Source: Nipponacmea schrenckii
Lineage: Eukaryota; Mollusca; Gastropoda; Lottiidae
Direction of reading: 5' to 3'
Assembly (NCBI GenBank): GCA_030562195.1
Contig: CM060200.1
Coordinates: 37,703,468-37,767,467, forward strand
Length of the DNA: 64,000 bases
Shown: one piece after another, positions 62,444 through 64,000 of the stretch
How positions within the stretch are numbered: the stretch's first letter is position 1
Layout of the letters: the number at the start of each line of letters is the position of its first letter
Notes under the pieces: generated by a model
The model's database searches: none
What the model was told of the DNA's origin: nothing
The model's input: only the letters and a program-made list of their open reading frames with translations
Program-made: the position numbers and the translations under genes

Positions 62444-63138
62444 ACTCAGTAATTGTTATTCCATAAAACTTAGTTATTCCTTCGATATCCACGCACAGAT
62501 TATCTCAAAACGATAGACAAGTCTATTAGAATTTGGAAGTTTCGGTGGAAACACTCTTTTGAAAGCTCAATGTTTGATACTGTGAAATAGATCAGTAATG
62601 ATTTATGATAAAGGTGAAAGGTAGAGATAAAAGAAAGAGTGTTATACATTCAAGTAGTTAGCGTTCACTGACTGGCGTTTTTATCTTGAAATAATTAGCC
62701 TACCCAATGTAGTTGTAACATCAACCTAGATGATGTGCTACTATTAATTTAAACATTATTGTGTCTTGGCAGTATAAAATTGCATAGCAGTTAGAGTATA
62801 GGCCTATAGTGCATTATGCATTATAATCATGCATTATTTCTATTTATCATGACTTGACCATGTTCGAAATATGTCCACCATCTTTCTTTTTACTAAGTTG
62901 ACTCTTTTCAACTCAAGTCCGTTCTCATTTTATCATGCGCGATAGCTTAGTGTTTGTGTGCTGTACAATGAAGCAAGTTCTGCCAAGTAATCTTTTGTGT
63001 CATGTAAATGGCACGCTACAAAATTGATCTTCAATTCCTACTGTGTTGAGACGAGTAATCAAGTCTACCTAGCAACCACGATTATTACTATCCACATCCT
63101 TTCCTTGTCAACATTACATTGTAACCTAATGACCTACC
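62444..63138. other. Upstream flank of a candidate promoter
   Basis: No gene is seen. A TAGGCCTA site is at 62799-62806, followed by overlapping short palindromes (ATGCATTAT units) to about 62836. Confidence 0.4.
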
Positions 63139-63139
63139 A

Positions 63140-63230
63140 CCAATCATAATACGTTCTTTCTATATCCTTAACGCTGATTGGTTCAAATGGTTAGCTATAA
63201 AAGTAGGAATGTTATTTTGCTCGCGGCTGT
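63140..63230 (+). promoter_or_regulatory. Candidate Pol II core promoter (two CCAAT boxes, TATAAAAG)
   Basis: CCAAT at 63140-63144 (forward) and TGATTGG at 63175-63181 (reverse CCAAT) lie upstream of TATAAAAG at 63196-63203. A start near 63226-63232 (TTGCTCGCGG) would be expected. The spacing is textbook for an animal promoter. The transcript would run right, with its coding exons outside the window. Confidence 0.5.
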
Positions 63231-64000
63231 ACACAGAACGCTAGCTAGTTCATTTCTAGCTGGGGTATTGAATTTCTCGTACCGGGTGATCTTTTATTGC
63301 CTTTCCAGCTGCCTAGAATAAATTATAGCTTTCTTTATCCCAAATTTTTAACTTCAATTCGCCATGTTTTACTCTACACTTGACATTTTATTAACATTTA
63401 CAAAAAGATAATTTGAAACGAAAAATGGTGTGAATTTAAAATTGTCTTTTCTAAAGTTTAATTTTCTGCAACGAATCTTATGTTAACAGTGCATGCAGTA
63501 TTATTTCACAATATTTCACGTGTTATAAAACATATTGTAAGGATATCCTGCATTGATATAAATGCATTATTGTACAATATTTGGGATATTTATATATCAG
63601 TGAATGGTGTAGATTTGATTCTTCTTATGTTTATTTCATACGGTAATACATATTGTTTAAACATATTTAAATAAAGTCATATTAAAGACTCTAAATATTA
63701 GTTGATTTAAAGGAACATGATAGGCTCGGAGTCAGACTTGACTATTTGGAGGGGCATGTAATATTATCTGAAGGGTCAATAGGGTATGGACTTTGTTTTC
63801 GAGAGACAGAGGAATCCATTTTTCGGAGGCGGTTGTGGTGCTTTGCAGTTCTCTTTAATATAGTGCATGAGTGATTTGTGAATAATATTCTTTGGCAGCA
63901 TCTGTTTTGACATGTATTAAGCATGCCTAATGAATTAACTTCTGAAGTATCAGCGGATAGTTACCATCCATAGGATTCATATTTGTATTGTTTGAATTAA
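63231..64000. other. Right edge, possible 5' UTR / first intron
   Basis: No coding exon is recognised. A TTTCCAG acceptor-like site is at about 63302-63308. The open frame at 63480-63674 is hydrophobic noise. Confidence 0.3.

Overview
The window is nuclear DNA of an invertebrate animal, AT-rich and sparse in genes. A lophotrochozoan, most likely a mollusc, fits best. The reasons are a class-B-like GPCR with a somatomedin-B-like ectodomain, a multi-vWA secreted protein of animal type, a Penelope-like retroelement, many short inverted-repeat DNA elements, and scattered motifs of the GGGA(G/C)(A/G)TAACTC type common in molluscan repeats. The species call is inference; the animal origin is not in doubt, because introns, domains and repeats all agree.

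Layout. 1-250: one copy of a dispersed repeat. 555-2233: decayed Penelope-like element (reverse transcriptase plus GIY-YIG endonuclease). 2700-7600: non-coding, with a short degenerate tandem repeat, a TIR element (4635-5113) and a duplicated segment (5120-6560). 7722-10488 (+): two-exon receptor gene. 11664-12169: element with 35-bp perfect inverted arms. 18972 down to about 14130 (-): secreted protein with three vWA domains; six exons could be joined by consistent splice phases. 22758-23545: 40-bp satellite. 29649-30283: TTAA-flanked non-autonomous DNA element. 31000-31640: 27-bp satellite. 32801-34495 (+): complete single-exon ALDH4A1 (mitochondrial P5C dehydrogenase). 35364-35522 and about 36600-37215: inverted-repeat elements. 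38830-40345: pyrimidine-rich minisatellite. 40345-63130: about 23 kb with no supportable gene, holding a 46-bp tandem repeat with a 16-bp palindrome and two ribozyme-like motifs. 63140-63230: a CCAAT/TATA promoter candidate facing right.

The three intact genes appear unrelated: proline catabolism in mitochondria, a secreted adhesion-type protein, and a membrane receptor. I see no operon-like or defence-like system. The most informative observations are the uninterrupted ALDH4A1 reading frame, the strict phase 1-1 modular structure of the vWA gene with a third domain that has lost its metal site, and the density of small inverted-repeat elements and satellites. All splice calls were made by eye and need transcript support.
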